From Brassica napus (lineage: Eukaryota > Streptophyta > Magnoliopsida > Brassicales > Brassicaceae): a stretch of DNA of 64,000 bases. Where the stretch lies: contig NW_026014857.1 of NCBI RefSeq assembly GCF_020379485.1, positions 62,001 through 126,000 on the forward strand, read 5' to 3'. The position numbers and the translations under genes are program-made. The notes under the pieces are model-generated. The model made no database searches. It saw only the letters and a program-made list of their open reading frames with translations, and was not told the DNA's origin. The first letter of the stretch is position 1, and every line of letters begins with the position of its first letter. Below are positions 31,978-43,311 of the stretch, piece by piece.

Positions 31978-34016
31978 TTGAGAACATGATCATTTACATT
32001 AACATACTCACCTGGTCGCCATAGATAGAATTGAGATGTTCGCAAACACAGGATCACCCGACTTCTAAAACTCATAACTATTTCACCTGAGAAGCTTTGG
32101 ACATGATTCCAATTCGACGTGAGACCCAGATGAGTTAAGTTTCTATTGCAGTCGAGTTTGTTGCTTAATTCCTTTTGGTTGTTGAGATATGATCCTCGGA
32201 CTGCTCCTATGTCAAAGCTGGCGGCTAGACAGCTTCCAAGATTTGATTGTTGCATCTCCAATTTAGCCAAGGATCCATTCTTGATACTCTGATCATTACT
32301 ATAGCCTCTCCTTTCGAAAAGTATAGCACTCAAAACTGTTTTTCCTGTACCAATAGAAAGCAAATCAGGTTTCATGCGTTTCTTTGAATCTAGATAATTA
32401 CCTCGGGTTGGTTTATTTGGAGATTGATGTAGACTGAGTCCATCTGGTGGTTTCTCCTTGATTTGAGAAGAAAACATGAGTTCTCCTCCTACTTCAGTAA
32501 TCACTTCACCATTTACTCTAATGAAATCTCCATCTCCACTCTTGGTTTGACAATCTCTGAAATGGTATTGAAGCTTTTGCAAATCTAGTGGCTTACACAC
32601 CTTGACATGATCAAGAAGCAAGACATTTTGATCAGCTTCCAAATCTTTATTACCCAAGCTGGTTCTAGCACGAGCAGAGCACTCTCCAAGGATGATAAGT
32701 ATGCTGGCATATGCTCCAGGTTTCCACAAGTAGAACTGTAACCTTCCACCCCAATCTGATATAAGCAGCTCACAGAATTTGGCTAAACCGATATGTTTTG
32801 CGGAATTGACAATATCTTGATGATCAGGAGACCATTTGCTGCGTTTTATGGTTTGTTGGATCCAGGAAAGAGTGGGTAACATTCTACAATTGGTTTCGTA
32901 GTGAAACTCTTGCTGAGCAGAGACGTGCATCCCTTTAGCTTCAGAGGGTAAAAGATCATCAAAAACAATTGTTGTTGCTGCCGATTTCTTCTCAATCACT
33001 AAGGGATTGTTCCTGTGATTCCACAACTCTCCTCCAGGCTCAAATACAACATGTTCCATGCCCAGTTCGTGTCTTGAAATCTCTACTGCTCTGGTCTTGT
33101 TCCACAAAAAAGGACTGATGAGAAAAGTACCCAAGAATGTCCTTTGGAAACCGTTTGAATCAGTGACAAATAGATGCTCTACTCCACTGTCTGATTTTGA
33201 TTTCATGGGTGCCTCCTCTTCTATTACATCCTGTTCGAAGAGAATCAGGTCGTCCTTGATGGGTTGATCATCTTTCTGAATGGTGATTGTTGGAATCTCA
33301 GTTTGATCTTCTTGAAGTAGTGCAGCCAAGTCTGATTGTGCAACTGAGTCTGGTTCTGCATCTTTGAGTTCTGAGACAGTTGAGGAAGGCGCTTGGTTCT
33401 GTACTTCTAAGGATGGAGATATAGTCTTGGACTGTTTAAATTGTTTCTCCACATCCCTAAACGCTTGTGAAATTGCCTTCCTTATGCTATCTTCAAAGGA
33501 ATGGGTTGATGTTTTGCTTGATGAAACCAGGTTACTAGATGGACTTGATCTCTTGCGGTCTGGTTGTTTCTGAACTGATAATGAAGAACATAGCTTTGTC
33601 TCAGGCCGCTTTTGAAAAACTTCCTTGTGGTACTGTCTTGGAACGTACTCTCTACGCATCAAAGCCCTCAGCTTAAGCCATGTTTCCACTGGTTCTTTTC
33701 CATCAAGTCTTCTGCACTTTATCAACTGATTCCACCATCTTAAAGCATGACCACAAAACTCAGCAGTAGCCATTTGAATCTTCTTTCTTTCAGAATAGTG
33801 TTGACTACTGAAAATCAACTCAATCTTCTTTTCCCACTTCACATAAGCTTCAGGAGCCGCCATGCCATGGAATGGAGGGATTTGAAATTCATATACAGCA
33901 TGCTTCCGGTTCCTGTCAAACTGATCAAACTCTTTTTGCCTGTACTCATCTCTGGTTGATCTTGAGCATTCTCTATTTTTCTTTGGATGATGTTTTCCTT
34001 TGTGCTCCTTCTCCAT

Positions 34017-34635
34017 TGGTACCTGAGACACAAATAAAACAGAAACCAGTAACTAGTTCTAAGAGAAACAACACTCAGAATTAACAACAGATCAATTTTA
34101 TAACGACAAGCAAATCAAATAAAACAGTTTGATAATCAGAACAATTCACCAACGCAATATGATCGATCAATCTTAAACAGAGACAGATTAAATTCGAAAT
34201 CTAATCAACCAAACAAGATAGATTATATTCAAAGCAATACGAACAGATCGGAATCACACAAATCCAAAACAGAAACAGATTAAGCAAATCGATTACTTCT
34301 GCAACAAGAATATGAAAAGTTTTTATCAGAAACGAGATCAACAAGCTTGAATCTATTAAAACTCAACAACACAATCATAGATCAATCAAAGAAACAACAA
34401 GAGATGATCGGATCTATCACAGATCTAAAATAGAAACTTTCAGATCTATCAATTTAAAAACATACAGCAACAGATCTAGCAATACTGAACTCAGAGTGAA
34501 TCAAATTGACAGAAACAACACAACAAAACTCAGATCTATCAATAGTTATGAAACCAAGAGACAGATTTGAGTGATTTGAGTGAAAACTTAAAGAAAAACG
34601 AAAACTTCCCTAGCCAGAGTTGCTCTGATACCACA
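34017..34635 (-). other. 5' leader of G1, no gene
   Basis: This is about 600 bp between PBS and ATG. It is T-rich in sense with repeated gatctg words and ends in tttgtgtctcag just before gtaccaATG, which looks like a 3' splice site. The G2 and G3 leaders end in the same way. Confidence 0.55.
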
Positions 34636-35504
34636 TAATACACTCCTAGGATGCTTCTCTGGTTGGAATGGGATAGATCCTTGCAAACAGAGAATCAAAG
34701 ACTCAATCTGCTTCAAGGTTTGTGGAATGAATGGTGACACAAAGAGATGTGAGAGGTCTCCTTGATACTCCTAAGTGAATCCCTTGGATATGACACACCA
34801 AGACAATCACTCTTGTGGTTTTGTTAGATATGACACACTAACAAAGACTCAAGATATCTCAGATCTACAAGACAAGCTTGCGGCCGACTAGAGAGAAACA
34901 AGAGTTTAGAAATAAAGATTGGATAGTTCTATTAGGGTTTTCAGACACATATTTATAGAGAAGGCAAGGAACAGGCTCCTTGGTCTCTAAATGGGCCTTA
35001 AAAATAAACCTTATAAAACCTTATAAAAACCTTATAAAACCTTATAAGGGTTCTCAAGTCTGGCAGCTTAATTCTCAAGTCTAGCAGCCTAATTCTGCTT
35101 CATGTTAACAAAGATAAATAATTAAAATAAAGTCTTGAACTGAGATCATCAAATGAGCGATAGGAAAGCAAGATATGGCCTCATTAAAAACCTATCTTTG
35201 GAAAACCCAGTGGGACAAAACCAAAGATAGGGAAAAAGAGCACACATATGTTACTTGCTCATTTGATGTCTATCTTGGAGCTGAGATGGCTTGAATTGTG
35301 GCAAGTGTGTCTTGGTTGATCAAGCTTCTTCCAAGACTCTCTTCTTGCTTCAGTGATGTCTTAAGTAATCCTCCAATGGCTTCTTTGAGTTGCTTGCTTC
35401 TGGCTCGAGTCATAGGACCTTCAGATATGACTAGAGCTCCTCCATCAGCTAGATCATCCATGCTCTCATTATCTTCTTTGTTTGGCTGGTCCATGATCAT
35501 ATCA
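34636..35504 (-). repeat. 5' LTR of G1 (869 bp)
   Basis: Same length as the 3' LTR with about seven substitutions. The small minus-strand frame 35270-35542 is the LTR-encoded C-terminal tail read on into X1 sequence, not a separate gene. Confidence 0.88.
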
Positions 35505-35509
35505 CCTAG

Positions 35510-35645
35510 GCTTTGGAGAGCTCTACTCTTTTTCCCTTGCAAGGTTTTGTCCCAATGGGTTTTCCTTGTAAGGTTTTTAATGAGGGAGACTCTTCAGAGT
35601 TCCAAGCTTGGCTTAGGATCTCCTAAAGTCAAGCTTGAGGCGGAG
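35510..35645 (+). other. X1 3' end: hairpin and polypurine tract
   Basis: This short stretch carries the hairpin (35535-35573; stem ccttgcaagg / ccttgtaagg with one G-U pair, loop with cccaatggg), 72 nt before the 3' LTR, and the polypurine tract aagcttgaggcggag, which has one C in place of G. Confidence 0.8.
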
Positions 35646-36593
35646 TGTTGAACTGAAGAGAAGATAGAGCTTGTACAACAATAGGGCAAGCTCTAGAAGA
35701 TGTCCAGAAGAGTTCAATCAAGCTTCAGAGGTGGTCTAAAGTAGTTATCCTGTGAAGTTAAGTCTAGGAAAGACTTAGACTGATCATGTGAAGGCTTTGG
35801 AGGAGTTAGAGAGAAGATGGAAGTGTGGTGCAAAGATAGGGCGTTCAGTATGGCCTTGTACGGTCTAGGGTGAATCATGAAGGTGTTTGGGGTCAGTCAA
35901 GAAGGGAGATAAGGCAATGTGCATAGATAGGTAGAGTGGTACGGACAGGAGGTCCGTACCATCAACAGTACGGCCACTCCACACGCCCAAGTCACCCGGT
36001 TCAGCTTAAATCAAAGATGAGCAATGTGAGGGCGGTTTACTCGGATCCAATCCTATCTTAAGTGACCGTTGGAGGCTTATGGAGGGAAGGAATATACCTG
36101 AGCATCTTGTGGTCCAAGAGACAGGCTGGAAAGGGAAAAGAAGCTTTACCTTTACAGCCAAGACTCATCTCCTCCCTTCACTCAAAAGAAGCAATCTGAG
36201 CCTCCCATTTGAATCAGCCACGCCAGCTAGCACCAGAAACATCAAGACCAGTCTTCTCTCATCCTTACCATCCATTCTATCTTTTATTTACAGCCTTAGG
36301 ATCTAGGTTTGTGATCTGAGTTGTGTAAAGGCATATATAAGCCTCTTATGATCATTTTGTAATCTTTAAGTGAGTAAGGGGGGAAACCCTTCCCCTTCAT
36401 GTTCTATGAAAGTCTGTTCTTGATACTAAGTCTCTAATCTATTCTCTAAGTCTCTCAGTCTCTTTAATCTTGTTACCTAGTCTCATTCATACTCTAAATC
36501 TCTCCCCATACGCCTAAGTCTCAAATCTGTTCACATAAACTCTCCTAAACACTTTCTCACACACACCTTGAGTGAATCCTTATAAAAATCTCA
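35646..36593 (+). repeat. 3' LTR of X1 (948 bp)
   Basis: It pairs with 7060-8007 with about nine differences by eye. TATATAA lies at 36334-36340. Confidence 0.88.
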
Positions 36594-36598
36594 TTAAT

Positions 36599-37683
36599 GT
36601 GCTAAATGCTACTGTTAAAACTGTGTGCATTCATGTGTTAGAGACTGATTAAGATTAAAGCATTTTATCATCTTGTGGCTGTCTTACATTGAAGCATTAG
36701 ATTCATGTCTAAGTGCTGAGTAAAGAAGCTCTTAAGAGTGCCTAAGTAACTTGTCTTGAATCTGTTAGGATCTTGCTTGTACTTAGAGAGTTAGCTTGCA
36801 AAGAATAGAACCTGATGATGCCTTGTGTCTATCTGTTGCATTGCTTTGTGATAGTGGGAATCAAACTTGATAAGTTATTAATCAAGATTTGACATCAATA
36901 AGATTGAAAATGGTTAAATGCTTAATGTCAGTTCTAAATTAAATTGTCTTGTTAATATGATAGATTATATTATCATGCTTGCTGTCATGACTTAGAAACT
37001 GATTAAGATTAATGCATATTGCCTTGTTGCATTTAGATTAAAGTCTAAGTTGCATATTAAGGAGGGTTTAAAATTGCCTAAATACTTTGACTTGAATCTG
37101 ATAAGGTCTTGCTTTGTATTTAGAGAATGGTTGCTTGCATAGATAAGAACTTGATATTGTCTTGATTCTATCTAATGCTATAAAGCTTGAGACATTGGTG
37201 ATCAAACTTGATAAAGTCAAGGATTGATCCCAATGCAATTGTGTCTTATCTTTCCTGGAGTTTGAGTGGTGTTTCAGGTTCACAAGAAGTGTACTTTGCC
37301 CACCATCCATCCAAGTAGAAGAGGAAGACTTTGCCATTGTTAAAGCAATGGAGAAAGACTTGTGTGTATGGCCGGTTGAGATAGCGCAGCTAGTGATAGT
37401 GATGTGCTCCTGGTTCATGGAGACACACAAGTAAAGGTCATCACCTAAGTCTTGGGGAGACTGATGACCTGAAGGCATTGGAGCTGAAGGCAATGGCAGA
37501 TCGGTTGGGTTAAGCGCAGCTGTAGGTAGTGATGCGCTCCCGGTTTGAAGTCTCATTGAGGCTCACTTCAAGCTTGCACCTATACTAAGTCAAGCTTGAG
37601 GTGTGGATTCAAGTGAGCTACCAGAAGATCCTCTAAGCTCAATGACCTGGTTCCTCAAGGCCATTGCAAGCTGATCATGTGTA
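36599..37683 (+). mobile_element. element C, right part of internal region
   Basis: This continues C after the X1 insertion. It is non-coding. Two degenerate blocks of about 330 bp (about 36640-36960 and 36975-37270) share the order gactgattaagattaa, gtctaagt, agtgcctaagtaacttg, gaatctg, gcttgcaaag and gatcaaacttgat. The stretch 37370-37560, with two versions of agtgatgtgctcc and agtgatgcgctcc, is matched in reverse by K 62340-62530. It is cut at 37684 by copia J. Confidence 0.75.
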
Positions 37684-38301
37684 TGTTGAGATGAGGAAGC
37701 CATTATGTGAAAGAAAAGAGGAGTTGGGCAAGTAATGTGCAAGGGAAGAACGGTACGGCCTAAGTACGGACGGTACGGATCACCTCGACCATGAGAGCTT
37801 GAATGACCTTTAAAGTCAGTTTAAAGGTTGGGCAAAGTTAGGGCATGGTGTGTACGGATAGGGCATGACCGTACATCTGAGGGAACGTGAAAGAGAAGGA
37901 AGATGGACGAGCAGTGCCTTCATTAGACACGGAAGGTTTGGAACGGATCAGACCGTTTATGGATAAGGTTGGGACGCGCCTTATCCATCCAGCTCTTGGA
38001 CAGGCTGTAAAGCCAGAAGCATGTGTGCCCTCCTGTCCGTTCATTTCAAAAGGAGACACTCCATTCAGCCTTGACTTCACATGCTTAGACTAGTGCCATT
38101 TCCCTTTGCGCAAAAGCCCTAATGACTCTCCTATAAATGTTGTAACCTCATCCATAATAAAGATTAGACAGTTCAGATTATTCTTAGCCTCCGTGGCTTT
38201 TCTCTTAGTCTCTTGATCTCAGATTCTACTCTAAATCATCTCTAATACTTCTCTAATCTCTCCTAAACTCTCAGATTACTCTTTATACTCTAAAACTTAT
38301 A
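37684..38301 (+). repeat. 5' LTR of J (618 bp)
   Basis: It starts TGTTGAGATGAGG and ends AAACTTATA at the PBS. GTACGG clusters lie at about 37751-37780 and 37851-37877, and a TATAAAT lies at 38132-38138. Confidence 0.85.
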
Positions 38302-38314
38302 TGGTATCAGCGCC
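38302..38314 (+). promoter_or_regulatory. primer binding site of J, one mismatch
   Basis: TGGTATCAGCGCC differs from the others at one base (agcgcc for agagcc). Confidence 0.82.
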
Positions 38315-38522
38315 AGGTTCTTGAAAATCTGAGTTCTTTGCGTGGGCTAAAGACTAAAGCTTTGAAGGTTCCGTGGAGTCTCTAGCCTCAAGTCTTCCTT
38401 GGTTACGTTGTGGTTACAAGATTGAAGCTTTTGCGTGTGTGTTGTGAGTTCTTGACGTGTTGGTGCAGTCTAGTCTCAAGTTCAAAGTCTTCTACAAGTA
38501 GTTCAAGAACAAGCTGTTGAAG

Positions 38523-41054
38523 ATGGATGGAGGGATAAGCATGCACATGAAGGTGGCAGTTACTTTCAAGGGGAGTAACTACTTGGTGTGGTCTAGGATG
38601 GTGAGAACCACAGTGGGAAGTAAGGGTTTGTGGAAGCATCTCACGGATGGTGAAGCTCCACAGCTCATTACTCAGGGAGAAGACTCGGAAGAGGTCTCAA
38701 ATGAAACGGCCGTAGAGAAGTGGCAGCGAGAAGACATGCTTGTGATGTTAGTTCTTCATGCCTCTCTAGAGCCGGCGATCCTAGAGGCTTACAGCTATTG
38801 TGAGTCAGCTAAGGAACTATGGGACACCTTGAAGAAGGTGTATGGGAATGCTTCAAACCTTCACCGAGTGTTTGAAGTAAAGAAAGCCATAAACGGCTTG
38901 GTACAAGATGACATGGAATTCACCAAACATTTGGGGAGGTTCCGGTCCTTATGGTCAGAGCTGGAGATGCTGAGGCCAAGCACAACCGATCCAGAGCTGC
39001 TTAATGAGAGGAGGGAGCAGGATAAGGTCTTTGGACTATTGCTTACCTTGAATCCGGCTTACAACTCACTGATTAAACACATGTTGAGAGCGGATAAGCT
39101 ACCAGACCTTGAGGAGGTGTGCTCTCAAATTCAGAAGGAGCAGGGGTCTATTGGATTGTTTGGAAGCAAAGGAGAGATGTCACTTGCAAATAAGGCTGCG
39201 CAAGTCAACTCTGATGAAGCTCCTCAAGCAAACAAGGCCGGTTACAACAAGTTTGAAGACAGGAAGTTCAATGGGAGCTGTGATCATTGCAAGAAGCATG
39301 GCCATAAGAAGAGCCAGTGCTGGATACTCCACCCCCATCTGAAGCCAGTCAAGTTCTTGAAGGAGAGGGATGCCAGGGCAAATGTGAGTGAAGGATCAAG
39401 CGGTGCTGGTACCTCAGGAAAGAGCAATGATGAAGGAGGAAGGGAGAGTGATGGCAGGTCCTTAGTGGCGTATGCAGGCAATCCAAATCACCGAGGAGGG
39501 GAGCAAGACTACATTAGGAGATCAGACATTGACTCCCTCATCAAGATGCTTAAGGAAAACGGTAACACTTATGGTTATTCCTTTGGTGCATCAATGATAG
39601 TTAAGAATGATGATAATAGTCTTGAGAAACATGGAATTGCCAAACCGGATCATGTATATGCTAGTCTTGCTAGGACTGATCACTCTCTCAAGTCATCTAG
39701 TACAGTTTGTCTTATGGCTAATGACATGACTAAACCATTAGTAGTTGATTCTGGTGCATCTCATCATATGATTAGTGACACTAGTTTGAATAAAGATATT
39801 GAACCTGCTAATGGACATGTGATGATTGCAAATGGAGATAAAATCCCTATTAGAGGAATAGGAAACTTAAAACTATTTAATAAACATACTAGAGCATTCT
39901 ACATGCCAAAATTCACATCAAACTTACTATCAGTAAAGAAGTGTACTACTGATCTTCATTGCAATGTTATCTTTAGTCCTAATGATGTGAAGTTTCAGGA
40001 TATTGAGAGCAGCCAGTTGATTGGAAAAGGAGTTACTAAAGGGGATCTTTACATGCTTGAAGAATTAGCTCCTGTTTCTGAATCAAGCTGTTTATTTACT
40101 ACTTCAAGTTTGAATAAGAATGCTTTGTGGCATGCTAGACTAGGACATCCTCATAGTAGAGCCTTGAATTTGATGTTGCCAGGAGTTAATTTTGAGAATA
40201 AAGACTGCGCAGCTTGCATTTTAGGCAAACATTGTAAAACTGTGTTTCAAAGGTCATCTACTATTTATGAAAAATGCTTTGATTTGATTCATTCTGATGT
40301 ATGGACTGCACCTTGCTTATCTAGGGAGAATCATAAGTATTTTGTCACATTCATTGATGAAAAATCCAAATACACCTGGTTAACCTTAATCCCATCTAAA
40401 GATAGAGTTCTTGATGCATTTAAAAACTTTCAAGCTTATGTGACTAACGATTATCATGCTAAGATTAAAATTTTTAGATCAGATAATGGAGGAGAATACA
40501 CTAGCCATGCATTCAAGTATCATCTAGCTCATCATGGGATTCTTCATCAAACAAGCTGCCCTTACACACCTCAACAGAATGGTGTGGCTGAGAGGAAGAA
40601 TCGACATCTCATGGAGACTGCTCGGTCATTAATGTTTCAAGCAAATGTTCCCAAAAGGTTTTGGAGTGATGCTGTGGCCACTGCTTGCTACCTGATCAAC
40701 CGGACACCTACAAAGATCCTTGAAGATCAGGCACCATTTGAGGTCTTGAATAAACACAAGCCGTCGGTAGAACACTTGAGAGTCTTTGGGTGTTTGTGCT
40801 ATGTGTTGATTCCGGGACAGATGAGGAGCAAGTTGGAAGCAAGGAGTACAAAGGCTGTATTCATAGGCTACTCTACAACACAGAAGGGATACAAATGCTA
40901 TGATCCAGAAGGAAGAAGAGTTCTAGTATCACGGGATGTGAAGTTTGTAGAAGAAAGAGGATACTATGAAGAAAAGAACCAAGAAGACTTGAAAGATCTA
41001 ACCTCAGATAAGGCTTGGGTGTTAAGGATTATCCTAGAGGGGCTAGGAATCAAG
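38523..41054 (+). CDS. copia J gag-protease-integrase, open until cut by X2
   Basis: The ATG at 38523 begins MDGGISMHMKVAV. Residues are counted from two codons upstream. Gag (UBN2-like, YLVWSRMV, LWDTLKKVYG) covers about 15-210. A CCHC zinc knuckle, C255-X2-C258-X4-H263-X4-C268, is present, unlike in A, E2 and F. Protease: DSGASHHM at 411-418. Integrase: HARLGHPH and CAACILGKHC (539-573), catalytic D594, D656 and E692. The frame is uninterrupted for 846 residues and stops only because the first bases of the X2 LTR (TGTTGA) add Cys and a stop codon. RT and RNase H should follow where J resumes outside the window. It encoded capsid, protease and integrase of the copia replication complex. Confidence 0.9.
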
Positions 41055-41618
41055 TGTTGAACTGAAGAGAAGAATGGAGCTTGAGTCCAATTAGGGCAAG
41101 CACTTGAAGATCTTAAGAAGAGTTATATGAGTCCAATTAGGGCAAGCACTTGAAGATCTTCAGAAGAGATGTGAAGCTAGTACAAAGTTAAGATAGTGAT
41201 CTAGAAGAGTAGTAATCAGAGTTGGGAGATCTTTGGAGGAGTTTGGGAGCTTAAGGGCGAGGCCGGTACGGACGGCCGTACGGATGGTACGGCCTGTACG
41301 GACATGATCGACTCAAGACTTATGGACTCGACCATTTGAAGATATTTGAGGGCTGTGCAAATATAGGGCATTGGTGTACGGTTATGGCAAGTCCGTACAG
41401 CCAAGGAGAAGCTCTAATATGAATGTGCAAAGTCCGGGATGGTGAGAAGCATCAAATGGAATCAAGAAGATGCTTTGGTGGCAAGAAGATTCAAACAAGA
41501 GTTGGCGCCAGTTTGTGGGAAGTATGGGATTGGTTGTAGTGGTCCACGACAGGCTGGCCACAGCTGGAAAGGAAGAGCAAGACAAGGTTGTGTATCTGGA
41601 CAGTTAAATGGGCAGATA
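41055..41618 (+). repeat. 5' LTR of X2, first part
   Basis: It starts TGTTGAACTGAAGAG inside the J integrase-RT linker (predicted target duplication tcaag, 41050-41054). It is split by copia I and continues at 52135-52560, for a total of about 990 bp. GTACGG/CCGTAC clusters lie at 41263-41303 and 41375-41400. Confidence 0.85.
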
Positions 41619-42206
41619 TGTTGAGATGAGTTGAGGCATTTGAGGTAAAGACACAAAGGAGTTGAGAACATAAAGAGAGAGCAAGGAGTTAAGAGGAGGA
41701 ATGAGCTGATAGGGATGGTACGGACGGATAGGCCGTACCATTGGCCGTACAAAGGTAAAAGCGGCCAAGTAACTCTCCGGGTAACTTACATGGACCGACT
41801 TGAAGTTACACTTGACCAAAGCCTTATCCGAACGTTGGAGAGGATAAGGGAGGCGCGGCTTGACAGCTAGGACAGGCTGGCAAGAGCTGGAAAGGAAGAG
41901 CATCTAGTCTTGGATCAAGAAGATGCTTCAAACGTGTGGAGACTATCATTGGCCGATTCAAACTAAAGCACCAGCTCATCTTTGACTCTACATGCTTTCT
42001 TATCCTTATGATTTCGAAACCCTAATGTGTATGGACCTATATAAGTTGTGAGCTCATCATTAATAAGATCAGACAGTTCTAATCACTAAATCTCTCTACA
42101 CATTTCACAATGATTCTCCATTAGTCTCATAATCTCCCATTCTACCTTAATCTATCTCATATTCTCTTCTAAACTCAGATTATACTTTACATTTTTCAAA
42201 CTTATA
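41619..42206 (+). repeat. 5' LTR of I (588 bp)
   Basis: It starts TGTTGAGATGAG and ends AAACTTATA. TATATAA lies at 42038-42044; GTACGG/CCGTAC sites lie at 41718-41754. Confidence 0.92.
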
Positions 42207-42219
42207 TGGTATCAGAGCC
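42207..42219 (+). promoter_or_regulatory. primer binding site of I
   Basis: TGGTATCAGAGCC directly after the LTR. Confidence 0.9.
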
Positions 42220-42479
42220 AGGTTCATTTCAATCTGAGTTCCGTGGTGTTTCTCTTAAAGATTCAACCTTGAAGCTTTAAGAGATCAAGTGAGTGTGTTT
42301 GGAGTGTTCTTGAGAGATTCGACATCACAAGGGTTTCAGCTACTTTTTGGGAGATCTTTTCTAGTTCTTTGGAGGTTCTTTGAAGATACAAGACAAGATA
42401 CACCGTGGTGAAGCTGGTGTTGCGAGTCTGAGGTCCAAGATCAAGTCTTTTACAAGCTATTGAAGTGAAGCTGTTGAAG

Positions 42480-43306
42480 ATGGAAAGCGGGATGAAGATG
42501 AAGGTTGCGGTGACTTTCAAGGGAAGTAACTACCTAGTATGGTCTAGGATGGTGAAGACTGCTGTGGGGAGCAAAGGTTTATGGAAGCACATCACATCCG
42601 GTGAGGCTCCTAAACTGATTACCCAAGGAGGAGACAAGGAGAGTGTCTCGGAGAGTGAAGCTGAGAAGTGGCAGCAAGAAGACATGATGGTGATGTCAGT
42701 TCTTCATGCCTCATTGGAGCCAGCTATACTGGATGCTTATAGCTACTGTGAGACAGCCAAGGAGCTGTGGGACACACTGAAGAAGGTGTATGGAAACACC
42801 TCCAATCTGAGCCGTGTGTTTGAAGTAAAAAAGGCAATCAATGGGTTGTCTCAAGAAGACATGGAGTTCACCAAGCATTTGGGATGGTTCCGGTCACTGT
42901 GGTCTGAGTTGGAGATGCTAAGGCCTAGTACACTTGATCCGGAGCTCCTAAACGAGAGGCGTGAGCAGGACAAGGTCTTTGGACTCTTACTCACGCTGAA
43001 TCCAAGCTACACTGGTCTAATCCAGCACATGTTGAGGTCCGACAAGCTCCCTGATCTAGAGGAGGCGTGCGCTCAGATACAAAAGGAGCAAGGCTCCATT
43101 GGCTTGTTTGGAGGCAAGGGAGAGCTGTCTCTTGCAAATGCTGTGCGATCTGATCATGAAGAGACTCCACAAGCCAACAAAGCAGCTCACGCAAGTATGA
43201 GGATAGAAAGTTCAATGGCAATTGTGATCATTGCAAGAAGTATGGACACAAGAAGAGCCAATGCTGGATACTCCATCCTCATTTGAAGCCGGCGAAGTTC
43301 ATGAAA
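42480..43306 (+). pseudogene. copia I gag, frameshifted before the zinc knuckle
   Basis: The ATG at 42480 gives MESGMKMKVAVTFKGSNYLV and a gag domain very close to J. A one-base loss near 43190 shifts the frame. In the shifted frame the knuckle CDHCKKYGHKKSQC is still readable, followed by HPHLKPAKFMKE up to the G2 insertion. The original gag-pol frame is therefore broken even without G2. Confidence 0.87.
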
Positions 43307-43311
43307 GAAAG

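Larger units (their letters stand above)
25625..34016 (-). pseudogene. G1 non-autonomous ORF (gag domain, unknown middle, integrase-type tail), split by E2
   Basis: The two halves are 31978-34016 (ATG at 34016) and 25625-26371; removing E2 and one ttgag restores one open frame (the reading ...HVL meets KNSF). The first about 140 residues hold a retrotransposon gag domain (IPPFHGMAAPEAYVKWEKKI, ALRWWNQL, RREYVPRQYH) close to G3 gag. No CCHC knuckle follows. Then comes a low-complexity Ser/Lys stretch and about 450 residues that I do not recognise, shared with G2: WNKTRAVE, HVVFEPGGELW, YLWKPGAY, GSYLNNQKELSN, LTSNWNHVQ, YLWRPGEY. The C-terminus ([18 protein letters not shown], then [13 protein letters not shown]) is the tail found on the G3 integrase and is partly LTR-encoded. 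No enzyme motif is present. Function is unknown. Confidence 0.8.
24991..35504 (-). mobile_element. non-autonomous CRM/CRB-like gypsy element G1 carrying copia E2
   Basis: Two 869-bp LTRs (24991-25859, 34636-35504), target duplication cctag (24986-24990, 35505-35509), PBS TGGTATCAGAGCA at 34621-34633 two bases from the LTR, and polypurine tract (aagagggagggga) next to the left LTR. The LTR starts TGATATGATC in sense. Without E2 the element is about 4.9 kb. It has no protease, RT, RNase H or integrase core. It has one long ORF (about 930 residues before E2 split it) that joins a gag domain to an unknown middle and to the C-terminal tail of the G3 integrase. LTRs differ at about seven sites by eye (0.8%). 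Confidence 0.85.
7060..36593 (+). mobile_element. non-coding LTR element X1 carrying H, D and G1
   Basis: Two LTRs of 948 bp (7060-8007 and 35646-36593) are flanked by the perfect target duplication ttaat (7055-7059 and 36594-36598), so this is one insertion into C. Its own internal sequence is 10473-11493, 23584-24985 and 35510-35645, with no coding potential. About nine differences separate the LTRs by eye (about 1%). The PBS and the whole 5' internal region are missing: the 5' LTR joins directly to an inverted segment (8008-8790), so this copy could not prime reverse transcription. The 3' end has the conserved hairpin and a polypurine tract with one change (gaggcggag). Confidence 0.87.
37684..41054 (+). 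mobile_element. Ty1/copia element J, 5' part, interrupted by X2
   Basis: 5' LTR (37684-38301), PBS, gag, protease, integrase; the rest is displaced beyond the window by X2 (41055). The predicted target duplication is gtgta (37679-37683). It is closely related to element I. Confidence 0.87.

Noticed and set aside
32041..32500. Whether the unknown middle of G1/G2 is pol in a shifted frame
   Set aside because: I saw none of the RT, RNase H or integrase landmarks of G3 there; this was judged by eye, so a formal search is still needed.
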